A DNA stretch of 64,000 bases from Streptomyces sp. NL15-2K (GTDB taxonomy: Bacteria; Actinomycetota; Actinomycetes; Streptomycetales; Streptomycetaceae): the NCBI RefSeq assembly GCF_030551255.1, contig NZ_CP130630.1:2213501-2277500 (forward strand), in the 5' to 3' direction. Below are positions 39,704 to 49,968 of the stretch, one piece after another (positions within the stretch are counted from its first letter, which is position 1; each line of letters begins with the position of its first letter). Made by a program: the position numbers and the translations under genes. Below the pieces are notes generated by a model. The model was not told the origin of the DNA, did not search any database, and saw nothing but the letters and a program-made list of their open reading frames with translations.

Positions 39704-41236
39704 TCACGGATGCTCGGCCCCGCCCTCCAGCCGCTGTCCGCGCAGCAGGAACCAGGCCGCCACCGCCGCGGCCAGCAGGACCGCAGCGCCCGCGCCCGCC
39801 GCGAGCGCCAGGCCGTCGACGAAGGACTGGCGGGCGGCGTCCAGCATCGCTTCGGACGTCTGCGCGGGCAGACCCACCGACGCCTCCACCGCACCCCCCA
39901 ACGACTCATGCGCCTCGGCCGGTGTGCCCGCCGGGCCCGTGAAGTCGCGGTAGACACCGGTCACGATCGAGCCCAGCAGGGCGATGCCGAGGGCCGCGCC
40001 GAGTTCGTACGCCGTCTCGGAGACGGCGGACGCGGCGCCCGCCTGCTCCTTGGGCACGCCGGAGAGGATCACGTCGGCGGTCACGGTGAACGAGAAGCCG
40101 GCGCCGACGCCGACGACCAGCAAGGCCACGCCGAGCAGCGGATAGCCCGTGGACTGGTCGATCACGGTCAGCGAGGCCAGCGCGAGGCCGACGGCCGCGA
40201 GGCCGCCGGCGACGACGGACCGCACCGAGAAGCGCCGGGCCGCCGTACCGGCGATCAGACCGGCCGCCACCGCGCCCACGGCGGCGGGCAGTTCGGCCAG
40301 GCCCGCCTCCAAGGGCCGCCTGCCCTGCACGAGTTGCAGATACTGCGAGAGGAAGAACACCAGCCCCGACAGGCCGAGGATGGTCAGCAGGTCGGCCAGG
40401 ACGGCACCGCTGAAGCCGCGGTTGCGGAACAGCCGCATGTCCAGCAGCGGGGTGGGCAGGGTGAGCTGGCGGCGTACGAAGCCGTACAGCGCGCCCGCGC
40501 CCAGCAGGCCCGCGGCGAGCGGCTCCCAGGTGAAGCCGTGGCTGGCGGCCTCCTTGACGGCGTACACGATGCCGAGCATGCCGATCAGCGACAGGGCGAC
40601 GCTCAGCGCGTCCCACGGACCGGGACGAGGATTCCGCGACTCGGGCAGCAGCTTGACGCCGACGAGGACGAGGACCGCCATCACCGGCAGGTTGATCAGG
40701 AAGACCGAGCCCCACCAGAAGTGTTCGAGCAGGAAGCCGCCCATGATCGGCCCGATGGCCGTGCCCGCGGAAGCGGTCGCGCCCCAGATGCCGATCGCGA
40801 GGCTGCGTTCGCGCGGGTCGTGGAAGAGGTTGCGGATCAGGGCGAGCGTGGCCGGCATCAGGGTCGCGCCGGCGACGCCGAGCAGCGCTCGGGCGACGAT
40901 CATCAACTCGGGTGTCGTCGCGTAGGCGTTGAGGACGGATATCGCACCGAAGGCCGTGGCGCCGATGAGCAGGATCCGCTTGCGGCCGATGCGGTCGCCG
41001 AGGCTGCCCATGGACACGAGCAGACCGGCGATGACGAAGGAGTAGACGTCACCGATCCAGAGGAGCTGGGTGCCGGAGGGCTTCAGGTCCTCGCTGATGT
41101 AGGGGGTCGCGAGGCCGAGGACGGTCGCGTCGACGGCCACCAGCAGCACGGCGAGCACCAGGACGGACAGCGCGAGCCAACGGCCGGGGCGCTTCACCGC
41201 CTCGGTCGGGTTCGCCGGCTGCAGGGTGCTGGTCAT
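39704..41236 (-). CDS. MFS multidrug transporter (DHA2, 14-TM type)
   Basis: This 510-residue transporter has 14 predicted helices. The DHA2 signature DATVLGLATPYISEDL (about 36-51), the loop GSLGDRIGRKRIL (about 78-90) and motif C GIWGATASAGTAIGPIMGG (about 151-169) identify a drug/H+ antiporter. It follows a TetR gene on the same strand with 61 bp between. That layout suggests the regulator and exporter are one autoregulated unit. ATG 41236 follows GAGAGGA. The exported substrate cannot be told. Confidence 0.92.
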   Translation of the reverse strand: MTSTLQPANPTEAVKRPGRWLALSVLVLAVLLVAVDATVLGLATPYISEDLKPSGTQLLWIGDVYSFVIAGLLVSMGSLGDRIGRKRILLIGATAFGAISVLNAYATTPELMIVARALLGVAGATLMPATLALIRNLFHDPRERSLAIGIWGATASAGTAIGPIMGGFLLEHFWWGSVFLINLPVMAVLVLVGVKLLPESRNPRPGPWDALSVALSLIGMLGIVYAVKEAASHGFTWEPLAAGLLGAGALYGFVRRQLTLPTPLLDMRLFRNRGFSGAVLADLLTILGLSGLVFFLSQYLQLVQGRRPLEAGLAELPAAVGAVAAGLIAGTAARRFSVRSVVAGGLAAVGLALASLTVIDQSTGYPLLGVALLVVGVGAGFSFTVTADVILSGVPKEQAGAASAVSETAYELGAALGIALLGSIVTGVYRDFTGPAGTPAEAHESLGGAVEASVGLPAQTSEAMLDAARQSFVDGLALAAGAGAAVLLAAAVAAWFLLRGQRLEGGAEHP

Positions 41237-41246
41237 GATTCCTCTC

Positions 41247-41291
41247 TCTGTGGTTTCTGTGGTTTCTGTGGTTTCTGTGGCTTCTGTAACT
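41247..41291. repeat. 9-bp tandem repeat between tetR and MFS genes
   Basis: TCTGTGGTT is repeated three times exactly, followed by TCTGTGGCT and TCTGTAACT. On the transcript this reads as an A/C-rich ACAGAAACC repeat just before the MFS ribosome site. Confidence 0.9.
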
Positions 41292-41297
41292 TGTGGT

Positions 41298-41876
41298 TTA
41301 TGTGGGTTGTGTGATGTCTGGTGTCTGTGGTTCGTCTCGTCGCAGCGCGCCACCGAGCAACAACTCGACGGTCATGTGGTGGAAGTCCTTCGGGGCGCCC
41401 TTGCCGCTCTGCACCATCCAGGCGCCGGAGGCCAGCAGGCCGTAGAGCGCCTCGGTGAGCCAGGCGGGCGTCAGATCGATGCGGAACTCGCCGCTCAGCT
41501 GCCCCCGCCGGAACAGGGCCGAGATCCGCTCGTCGAGCAGGGTCCAGCCCGGGTGCTGCTCCTCGCCCTCGAACAGTTGGTTCTCGGTGTAGAGGAAGGC
41601 GAGCAGCCCGGCGGCGGGCTCCAGCTCGCGCACGAGCCGCCGTACGGCCTCGCTCGCGGGCCCGTCGTCCAGGCGGGCCGCCTCCAGGGCGGCCTCGCAC
41701 TCCGCGATGCCGAGCGCCTCCAGCGCCCGCACGAGCGCGTCACGCCCGGCGAAGTGGCGGTGCAGCGTGGCCCGGCTGATCCCGGCCGCCTTGGCGACCT
41801 CGTCCATGGTCGCGGTGGATTTACGCGTCAGCAGCGCTGCGGCGCTGCGCAGTACGTGGTCACGATCGAGGGCCAT
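41298..41876 (-). CDS. TetR-family transcriptional repressor
   Basis: The 192-residue TetR regulator has the N-terminal helix-turn-helix MDEVAKAAGISRATLHRHF (about 24-42) and a helical ligand domain with WTLLDERISALFRRGQLSGEF. It lies upstream of the DHA2 exporter and just downstream of a perfect palindrome at 41895-41914. It therefore most likely represses itself and the exporter. ATG 41876 aligns with family starts; no clear Shine-Dalgarno is present. Confidence 0.9.
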   Translation of the reverse strand: MALDRDHVLRSAAALLTRKSTATMDEVAKAAGISRATLHRHFAGRDALVRALEALGIAECEAALEAARLDDGPASEAVRRLVRELEPAAGLLAFLYTENQLFEGEEQHPGWTLLDERISALFRRGQLSGEFRIDLTPAWLTEALYGLLASGAWMVQSGKGAPKDFHHMTVELLLGGALRRDEPQTPDITQPT

Positions 41877-41894
41877 GAGACAACCATAGGCCAT

Positions 41895-41934
41895 GTGAGA
41901 CATGCATGTCTCACTACGGGCATACATGTCTCAC
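41895..41934. promoter_or_regulatory. TetR operator: perfect 20-bp palindrome plus half-site
   Basis: GTGAGACATGCATGTCTCAC (41895-41914) is a perfect palindrome 18 bp before the tetR start. A second ATGTCTCAC half-site follows exactly 20 bp further on (41926-41934), on the same helix face. Confidence 0.85.
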
Positions 41935-41958
41935 GCATGGCCACTCAGCAGGGCTTTC

Positions 41959-42930
41959 TCAGTGCCAGGGCAGCTGCCCGCGCCGCTCCCAGTAGACGTC
42001 CGGCTCCTCCACGAGCGCGGCGAGCCTGGTCAGCTGGTCCTCGTCGAGGTCGACGACGGCGGCGTGCAGGTTGGAGGCGAGCTGATTGACGGTGGCGGCG
42101 CCGGAGAGAACGACTCCGGCCCAGGGCTGCCGGAGGACGAGCGCGAGGGCGACCGCGTCACAGCCGAGAGACGTTTCTTCGGCCACGGCCTTCAGCGCGT
42201 CCGGCGCGTGCGGCTCCGCGAGCCGGCCGTTCGCCATGGCCTCCTTGACGATCACCGTGAGCCCGGCTTCGTGCGCCTCGGCGAGCGCGGGGGCGGCGGA
42301 GGTCTCCAGGGCGTTGTACGTCGACTGGACCGTACGGAAGAGGGGCTCGCCGTCGACCGTGACGGCGAGCGCGGCGCGGACGGCCTCGGCCTGGGCGGGG
42401 CCGCTGGTGGAGAAGCCGATGGTGAGGCCCTGCGCGGCGGCCTCGGCCAGCTTCGCGTGGAGTTCCTTGTCGGTGAGGGCCGGGCTGTCCGGGGTCACCG
42501 AGTGGATCTGGTAGAGGTCGAGCCGGTCGCCGAGCAGCTCGTCGGTCTCGGCGCGCTGCCGCTCGTACGTCTGGACGCTGTGGTCCTTGACCTCGTGCGT
42601 CTCGGCGTCCGCCGTCCAGCCGGCGGTGTAGGTGTAGCCCCATTTGCTGCCTACGACGACGTCGTCGATGTCGGGCCGGGCGTTCAGCCAGTCGGCGAGG
42701 AACTCCTCCGAGCGGCCGTAGGAGCGGGCGACGTCGAAGTAGCGGACGCCTTGGGCGTAGGCGGCGTCGAGGAGTTCGTGCGTGCGGTCGCGCAGCGTCG
42801 TGACGCTGCGGTCCTCTCCGAGGTCGTGGTCTCGGCCGAGGTTGATGTAGCCGGGGCGGCCGACGGCGGCGAGACCCAGGCCGATGTGGCAGGTGGGTGT
42901 CGTGGCGGTCGCGAGACGTGCGAAGGGCAT
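41959..42930 (-). CDS. Aldo/keto reductase
   Basis: The 323-residue TIM-barrel oxidoreductase has AAYAQGVRYFDVARSYGRSE, holding the catalytic Asp and Tyr (about residues 56-75), and VVVGSKWGYTY with the catalytic Lys. YQIHSVTPDSP holds the His. It reduces carbonyls with NADPH; the substrate is unknown. ATG 42930 is the family-type start (MPFARLATATTP). It lies 82 bp from the TetR gene but is separated from it by the operator region. Confidence 0.88.
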   Translation of the reverse strand: MPFARLATATTPTCHIGLGLAAVGRPGYINLGRDHDLGEDRSVTTLRDRTHELLDAAYAQGVRYFDVARSYGRSEEFLADWLNARPDIDDVVVGSKWGYTYTAGWTADAETHEVKDHSVQTYERQRAETDELLGDRLDLYQIHSVTPDSPALTDKELHAKLAEAAAQGLTIGFSTSGPAQAEAVRAALAVTVDGEPLFRTVQSTYNALETSAAPALAEAHEAGLTVIVKEAMANGRLAEPHAPDALKAVAEETSLGCDAVALALVLRQPWAGVVLSGAATVNQLASNLHAAVVDLDEDQLTRLAALVEEPDVYWERRGQLPWH

Positions 42931-43054
42931 CGCGGGCTCCGTTCGGTCGGCTCCGGTACGGCTTTCCGACCAACGTAACCCGCGATGACCTTCGGTGAAG
43001 GCAGGGCGCCTGAGAGCTCGGTTCGTGCGGTGCTCTGGCGGGTGCGGGTGCGTT

Positions 43055-43109
43055 GTGGCTTGTCGCGCCCGCGCGGCGGAGCCGCAAATCGATACAGCCC
43101 CGCGCCCCT
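43055..43109 (-). repeat. Dispersed 55-bp intergenic repeat, copy 1
   Basis: On the minus strand it reads AGGGGCGCGGGGCTGTATCG then ATTTGCGGCTCCGCCGCG and ends AGCCAC. It matches 51566-51620 at all but two positions. A GCGGCTCCGCCGC hairpin lies inside. It follows the argH stop. Confidence 0.9.
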
Positions 43110-43121
43110 GAGGGCGTTCCC

Positions 43122-44630
<1,509 letters not shown>

Positions 44631-44637
44631 CTATCGG

Positions 44638-45831
44638 TTACGCGAGGTCCCGCTTCGCCGCGATCTTCGACGACAGGCTGTAGATGTCGATGAAGCCCTT
44701 GGCCGCGGCCTGGTCGAAGGTGTCGCCCGTGTCGTACGTCGCCAGGTTGAAGTCGTACAGCGACGCCTCGGAGCGCCGGCCGGTGACGACCGCGCGGCCG
44801 CCGTGCAGGGTCATCCGGATGTCGCCGGAGACGTGCTGGTTGGCCTCGTTGATGAAGCCCTCCAGAGCGCGCTTGAGCGGGGAGAACCACTGGCCGTCGT
44901 AGACCAGTTCGCCCCAGCGCTGCTCGACCTGCCGCTTGTAGCGGGCCAGTTCGCGCTCGACGGTGACGTTCTCCAGCTCCTGGTGGGCGGTGATGAGGGC
45001 GATGGCGCCCGGAGCCTCGTAGACCTCGCGGGACTTGATGCCGACGAGGCGGTCCTCGACCATGTCGATCCGGCCGATGCCCTGGGCGCCGGCGCGCTCG
45101 TTGAGCTGCTGGATGGCCTGGAGGACGGTGACGGGCTTGCCGTCGATGGCGACCGGGACGCCCTCCTTGAAGGTGATGATCACCTCGTCGGCCTCGCGCG
45201 GGACGGCCGGGTTCTGGGTGTACTCGTAGATGTCCTCGATCGGGGCGTTCCAGATGTCCTCGAGGAAGCCGGTCTCGACGGCGCGCCCGAAGACGTTCTG
45301 GTCGATGGAGTACGGGGACTTCTTGCTGGTCGCGATCGGGAGGTTCTTGTCCTCGCAGAACGCGATGGCCTTGTCGCGGGTCATCGCGTAGTCGCGGACC
45401 GGGGCGATGCACTTCAGGTCGGGGGCGAGAGCGACGATGCCGGCCTCGAAGCGGACCTGGTCGTTGCCCTTGCCGGTGCAGCCGTGGGCGACGGTCGTGG
45501 CGCCGTGCTTCTTGGCGGCGGCGACGAGGTGCTTGACGATCGTCGGCCGGGAGAGGGCGGACACCAGCGGGTAGCGGTCCATGTAGAGGGCGTTGGCCTT
45601 GATCGCCGGGAGGCAGTACTCGTCGGCGAACTCGTCCTTGGCGTCCGCGACCTCGGCCTCGACGGCGCCGCACGCGAGGGCGCGCTTGCGGATGACGTCC
45701 AGGTCCTCGCCGCCCTGACCGACGTCGACCGCGACGGCGATGACCTCGGCGCCCGTCTCCTCGGCGATCCAGCCGATGGCGACGGAGGTGTCCAGTCCGC
45801 CCGAGTAGGCGAGTACGACGCGCTCGGTCAC
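44638..45831 (-). CDS. argG: Argininosuccinate synthase
   Basis: The 397-residue enzyme has the ATP pyrophosphatase loop AYSGGLDTS (about 9-17), and [13 protein letters not shown] and [10 protein letters not shown] as expected. It joins citrulline and aspartate with ATP to make argininosuccinate. It lies upstream of argH. A vegetative-type promoter overlapped by an ARG box precedes it. GTG 45831 follows GAGGAGAAA. Confidence 0.97.
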   Translation of the reverse strand: MTERVVLAYSGGLDTSVAIGWIAEETGAEVIAVAVDVGQGGEDLDVIRKRALACGAVEAEVADAKDEFADEYCLPAIKANALYMDRYPLVSALSRPTIVKHLVAAAKKHGATTVAHGCTGKGNDQVRFEAGIVALAPDLKCIAPVRDYAMTRDKAIAFCEDKNLPIATSKKSPYSIDQNVFGRAVETGFLEDIWNAPIEDIYEYTQNPAVPREADEVIITFKEGVPVAIDGKPVTVLQAIQQLNERAGAQGIGRIDMVEDRLVGIKSREVYEAPGAIALITAHQELENVTVERELARYKRQVEQRWGELVYDGQWFSPLKRALEGFINEANQHVSGDIRMTLHGGRAVVTGRRSEASLYDFNLATYDTGDTFDQAAAKGFIDIYSLSSKIAAKRDLA

Positions 45832-45861
45832 GGGTTTCTCCTCACAGTGCGTTCGCTGACA

Positions 45862-45875
45862 TGCATGATTATGCA
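45862..45875. promoter_or_regulatory. ARG box (ArgR operator) at argG
   Basis: TGCATGATTATGCA is a palindromic ARG box in the Streptomyces style. It overlaps the -10 of the argG promoter. Confidence 0.75.
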
Positions 45876-45896
45876 GTACTCCGCATGACTCGTCAA
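45868..45896 (-). promoter_or_regulatory. argGH promoter
   Basis: On the minus strand TTGACG (45891-45896) and CATAAT (45868-45873) are spaced by 17 bp. The -10 lies in the ARG box, which fits ArgR repression. Confidence 0.75.
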
Positions 45897-46037
45897 TGTC
45901 GGCTTCGGCCGGAAGCGGAGCCGGGAGGAAATCCGAGGAGCCGTTGAACGCGAGAAACCGCTTTCCCGTATCTCTCGCCGAACGCAGGCGCCGCGTTTGT
46001 CAACGACGAGACAACACAACCCGAGTGAGGCATCCGC

Positions 46038-47000
46038 ATGTCCAGGGCTCTTCCGAAGTACAACAAGCGTCGCGTCGCGTTGATCGGCGGCGCCGCCGCG
46101 GTGGTGCTGTCCGGTACGGCGATCGCCGGCTTCGCCCTCGCCGGGGAGGACTCCAAGAGCAGCGGCACGAACGCCCGGACGCTGGCGGGCCCCGGCACCA
46201 TCTCGTGCCCGGACGTCACCTCCCAGCTGCCGGACATCCCCGCGTCCGCCCAGGCCGAGGTGGACCGCAACCTCGCCCAGCTGAACACCCAGATCGAGGA
46301 GGCCAACCAGCGCCTCGTCGACACGGTCGGCCAGGGCGGACCCAACTTCGTCCAGAACGCCATCCTCGGTCCCCTGGAGGACAAGCGGATCGCCGCCCTC
46401 AACCGCATCGAGACGGCCATCGGCCGCGCCGCCGAGAAGCCCGAGGGCCTCGAAGCCTTCGCCGCCTGCACGCTCAACGCCGACGGGGCCGCCGACACGG
46501 GCGAGCAGGCAGGCGGTGAGGCGGGCGCCGGAGGGGAGGCCGGCGCGGGCGCGGAGGCCGGCGCCGGCGCCGGTGAGGAAGCGGGAGCGGGAGCCGGCGA
46601 GGAAGCCGGTGCGGGCGAAGAGGCAGGTGCGGGCGAGGAAGCCGGTGCGGGCGCCGAGGCCGGTGCGGGCGAAGAGGCGGGTGCGGGCGGAGCCGAGAAC
46701 GCCGGCGCCGGCACGATCAGCTGCCCCGACGTCGCCTCGCAGCTGCCCGCGATCCCGGCCTCCGCCCAGGCCGAGGTGGACCGCAACCTGACCCTCCTCG
46801 ACACCCAGGTCGGCGAGGCCAACAAGCGGCTCGTCGAGACGGTCGGCCAGGGCGGACCCAACTTCGTCCAGAACGCCATCCTCGGCCCGCTGGAGGACAA
46901 GCGGATCGCCACCGTGAACCGCATCGCCACCGCCATCGGCCGCACCGCCGAGAAGCCCCAGGGCCTGGACTCCCTGGCCGCCTGCACGCTCACCAAGTGA
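46038..47000 (+). CDS. Secreted or anchored protein with two copies of an unknown domain joined by a Gly-Ala-Glu repeat linker
   Basis: The 320-residue protein has a basic start and one hydrophobic stretch (VALIGGAAAVVLSGTAIAGFA, about 13-33) as signal or anchor. Residues 54-146 and 226-318 are near-identical copies of a module that begins TISCPDV, contains VGQGGPNFVQNAILGPLEDK and ends AACTL. Each has two Cys that could pair. Between them lies an 80-residue linker of EEAGAGA-type repeats. I do not recognise the module. It diverges from argG. Confidence 0.85.
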   Translation: MSRALPKYNKRRVALIGGAAAVVLSGTAIAGFALAGEDSKSSGTNARTLAGPGTISCPDVTSQLPDIPASAQAEVDRNLAQLNTQIEEANQRLVDTVGQGGPNFVQNAILGPLEDKRIAALNRIETAIGRAAEKPEGLEAFAACTLNADGAADTGEQAGGEAGAGGEAGAGAEAGAGAGEEAGAGAGEEAGAGEEAGAGEEAGAGAEAGAGEEAGAGGAENAGAGTISCPDVASQLPAIPASAQAEVDRNLTLLDTQVGEANKRLVETVGQGGPNFVQNAILGPLEDKRIATVNRIATAIGRTAEKPQGLDSLAACTLTK

Positions 47001-47120
47001 CGTGACAGGCCTGTGGCCGCCCCGTATCAGCGCCGGCCGGGGCGGCCACGGACGTCTCACCGGAGGGGACGCCGAAAGCGGATGTCGCCGGCGGATGTCA
47101 TCGGCGGATGTCGAAATTCC

Positions 47121-47171
47121 TTAGACATCCGAAAGACTTGCCCCCATAATCGTTAGACATGGGAAAGACTT
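47121..47171. promoter_or_regulatory. 19-bp direct repeat overlapping promoter and start codon of the PNPOx gene
   Basis: TTAGACATCCGAAAGACTT (47121-47139) and TTAGACATGGGAAAGACTT (47153-47171) match at 17 of 19 positions, 32 bp apart. CATAAT (47145-47150) between them is a -10 candidate. The second copy contains the ATG at 47159, so the transcript would be nearly leaderless. Confidence 0.6.
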
Positions 47172-47746
47172 ACGAGCGCATAGACGGCCGGCTCCGCACG
47201 TTCATCGAGGCGCAGCCTCTCTTCTTCACCGCGACGGCTCCCCTCTCCGGGGACGGCACGGTGAACCTCTCCCCCAAGGGCCTCAAGGGCTCCTTCGTGA
47301 TCCTCGACGAGCTCACCGTCGCCTACCTCGACTTCGCCGGATCCACCGCGGAGACGATCGCGCACCTGCGGGAGAACGGCCGGATCACCCTCATGTGGTG
47401 CGCCTTCCAGGGCCCGCCGAACATCGTCCGCGTGCACGGCCGCGGCGAGCCGGTCTTCCGGGACGACCCGCGCTTCCCGGAACTGCTCGGCCACTTCCCG
47501 GACATCGACCCGACACCGCACGGGCTGCGCGCGATCATCGTCGTCCGGGCCGAACTCGTCCGTGACTCCTGCGGTTTCGCGGTGCCCTTCATGTCGTTCG
47601 ACAGGGAACGCGAGCTGCACTCCCAGCGTTTCGCGCGCGAGGACGACGACTCGCTCAGCGAGTACTTCACCAAGAAGGATCACATCGCCACCAGCCTGGA
47701 TGGCCTACCCGGGCTGCCGTTGCCGCTTCCGCCGTCTACGGTCTGA
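47159..47746 (+). CDS. Pyridoxamine 5'-phosphate oxidase-family flavoprotein
   Basis: The 195-residue split-barrel protein begins YERIDGRLRTFIEAQPLFFTATAPL, typical of one PNPOx-like group. It has VNLSPKGLKGSFVILDE and LMWCAFQGPPNIVRVHGRGE, which form the FMN site. The reaction is unknown; such proteins reduce small molecules with flavin or F420. No Shine-Dalgarno precedes ATG 47159, fitting a leaderless mRNA. The stop lies three bases before the L,D-transpeptidase start. Confidence 0.85.
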   Translation: MGKTYERIDGRLRTFIEAQPLFFTATAPLSGDGTVNLSPKGLKGSFVILDELTVAYLDFAGSTAETIAHLRENGRITLMWCAFQGPPNIVRVHGRGEPVFRDDPRFPELLGHFPDIDPTPHGLRAIIVVRAELVRDSCGFAVPFMSFDRERELHSQRFAREDDDSLSEYFTKKDHIATSLDGLPGLPLPLPPSTV

Positions 47747-47749
47747 GCC

Positions 47750-48445
47750 ATGCGCCCCGCTGTCGTCGCCGCCTTGGTGTCCGCGTCCCCGCTCGTGCTC
47801 GGTGCCGCGCCCGCCGACGCCCCGCTGCCCGCGCGGATGGCGGACACGGGCGGCGGCCGGCAGCTGATCACCGCGGTGGCCGCGAAGGCCGGCTCGACCT
47901 CCGGCACGGTGACGTGGTGGGACCGGCGGGACGGGCGGTGGGTGAAGGCCGGTTCGGCCGCCGCCCGCTTCGGGGCGAAGGGGCTCGCCGAGGGGGACTC
48001 GCGGAAGCAGGGCACGAACACGACTCCGACCGGGCTGTACGACCTGCCGTACGCCTTCGGCATCAAGCCGGCGCCGCGCGGGACGGCGTACGAGTACCGG
48101 CCCGTGCGCAAGAACTCCTGGTGGTGCCAGGACAAGGCCTCGCGGTCCTACAACCGCTGGACCGAACCCCGCGCCGCCGACTGCCGGGCCGCCCACGCCG
48201 AGCACCTGATCTCCTACGGCAAGCAGTACGCGTACGCGCTCGTCATCGGCTTCAACTACCGGCGTCCCGTGCGAAGTCGCGGTGCCGGCATCTTCCTGCA
48301 CGTCAACGGGCGCGGGGCGACGGCCGGTTGCGTGTCGGTGTCGGCGGACGCCATGCGGCGGATCCTGAAGTGGGCCGAGCCGGGCCGCGATCCGCACCTC
48401 GCGATCGGGACGGCGGGCGGGCCGACGGCGATCACCCGGTACTGA
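47750..48445 (+). CDS. Secreted L,D-transpeptidase-family protein
   Basis: This 231-residue protein has a short signal peptide (about 23 residues, AVVAALVSASPLVLGAAPADA). The YkuD-like catalytic part has FLHVNGRGATAGCVSV (about residues 182-197), giving the His and Cys pair of L,D-transpeptidases. The usual SHGC reads TAGC here. It may crosslink or edit peptidoglycan, or act on another amide. It starts 3 bp after the PNPOx gene. Confidence 0.8.
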   Translation: MRPAVVAALVSASPLVLGAAPADAPLPARMADTGGGRQLITAVAAKAGSTSGTVTWWDRRDGRWVKAGSAAARFGAKGLAEGDSRKQGTNTTPTGLYDLPYAFGIKPAPRGTAYEYRPVRKNSWWCQDKASRSYNRWTEPRAADCRAAHAEHLISYGKQYAYALVIGFNYRRPVRSRGAGIFLHVNGRGATAGCVSVSADAMRRILKWAEPGRDPHLAIGTAGGPTAITRY

Positions 48446-48557
48446 ACGCGTACGAGACGCGTACCGAGTTCGTACGGCTGAACACACCAGCCTCCCCACA
48501 CGTATCTCTGGGCCAAGGGACCACGCCACCCCCCTTGCTCCCGTTCCCGGAGGAACC

Positions 48558-49940
48558 GTGACCACCACGCTCGCAGGCGGCCGCGCCGCCCGCCGCCAGA
48601 CGATGCGCCGCATCCGCCCGCGCCGCTCCCCTGCGACCATCCTGCTGATCGCCGTCTGGGCCGGCGCGGCCGGAGTGCTGTGGCTGTGGTGGGCCAACAC
48701 CCCGTCCATCAGCGACAACAACGGCAAGATTCTCAACGCGGGCCGGATCACCGGTCTGCTCGCCGGCTACCTCATGGCCCTCGTGGTGCTCCAGATGGCC
48801 CGGGTGCCCGCGCTTGAACGCCGGGTGGGCTCCGACCGGGTGGCACGCTGGCACGCGATGAGCGGCCGCTACACGCTCTGTCTGACCATCGCCCACGTCT
48901 TCCTGATCATGTGGGGCTACGCCCTCCAGGCCGGCAAGAGCCTCGGCGACATCGTCCAGCAGACCATCGACTCCATCAACACGCTGCCGGACATGGGCAA
49001 GGCCGCCATCGGCACCGGCCTGCTGTTCTTCATCGGCCTGCTCTCGATCGGCCCGGTCCGCCGCAGGATTCCGTACGACACCTGGTACCACGTGCACCTG
49101 CTGACGTACGCGGCGGTATTCCTGACCTTCTGGCACCAGCTGACCTCCGGCAACGACTTCGCCGTCGAGCCGGCCGCGAAGACCGTCTGGTACGGGCTGT
49201 ACGGCTCGGTGACGGCCCTGGTGATCTGGTACCGGATCCTCACCCCGATCCGGCTGAACCTGCGGCACCGGATGCGTGTCGAGGCGGTCATCGAGGAGAC
49301 GCCGGGCATCGTGTCGGTGCTGATCGGCGGGAAGAAGCTGCACCGGATGGGCGCGGAGGCGGGCCAGTTCTTCCGCTGGCGGTTCCTGGCGCCGGGGATG
49401 CGGTTCAGCTCCCACCCGTACTCGCTGTCGGCGGCACCGCGCCCGGACATGCTGCGGATCACGGTGAAGGCGATCGGCGACCACAGCGAACGGCTGCGCG
49501 AGCTGACGCCCGGCACCAAGGTGTGGGCCGAGGGCCCGTACGGCGCGCTGACCGCGGCCCGCCGCAGCCGCGGCAAGGTGCTGCTGGTCGCGGGCGGCGT
49601 CGGCATCACCCCCATGCGGGCCCTGTTCGAGACGCTGCCCGGCGCGTCCGGCGACATCACTCTGCTCTACCGGGCCAACAGCACCCAGGACCTGGCTCTG
49701 TGGGACGAGTTGGCCGCCATCGCCGACGAGCGCGGTGCCCGGCTGATGTACGCGGTCAACAGCCCGGACGGGGCGCGCCCGGACATCTCGGCGGAGCGGC
49801 TGCGGCAGAAGCTCCCCGACATCGACAAGCACGACGTCTTCCTGTGCGGGCCGCCCGGCTTCGCACAGTCCGTGTACGAAGCACTGCGCGGCGCGGGCGT
49901 GCCCGCCCGCCGCATCCATCACGAGTCGTTCGAGATGTGA
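48558..49940 (+). CDS. Ferric-reductase-like transmembrane flavocytochrome
   Basis: The 460-residue protein has about six membrane helices (residues 28-215), with His in GRYTLCLTIAHVFLIMWGY and HVHLLTYAAVFLTFWHQ placed to bind hemes. A cytoplasmic FAD part (HPYSLSAAP, about 285) and NAD(P) part (LLVAGGVGITPMRALF, about 338-353, and FLCGPPGFAQSV) follow. It would pass electrons from NAD(P)H across the membrane. The downstream tandem FMN-binding protein and ApbE give it an extracytoplasmic flavin partner. GTG 48558 follows GGAGGAA. Confidence 0.9.
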   Translation: MTTTLAGGRAARRQTMRRIRPRRSPATILLIAVWAGAAGVLWLWWANTPSISDNNGKILNAGRITGLLAGYLMALVVLQMARVPALERRVGSDRVARWHAMSGRYTLCLTIAHVFLIMWGYALQAGKSLGDIVQQTIDSINTLPDMGKAAIGTGLLFFIGLLSIGPVRRRIPYDTWYHVHLLTYAAVFLTFWHQLTSGNDFAVEPAAKTVWYGLYGSVTALVIWYRILTPIRLNLRHRMRVEAVIEETPGIVSVLIGGKKLHRMGAEAGQFFRWRFLAPGMRFSSHPYSLSAAPRPDMLRITVKAIGDHSERLRELTPGTKVWAEGPYGALTAARRSRGKVLLVAGGVGITPMRALFETLPGASGDITLLYRANSTQDLALWDELAAIADERGARLMYAVNSPDGARPDISAERLRQKLPDIDKHDVFLCGPPGFAQSVYEALRGAGVPARRIHHESFEM

Positions 49941-49968
49941 GCGACGGGATTCAGGAGCTGTTGAAGCG

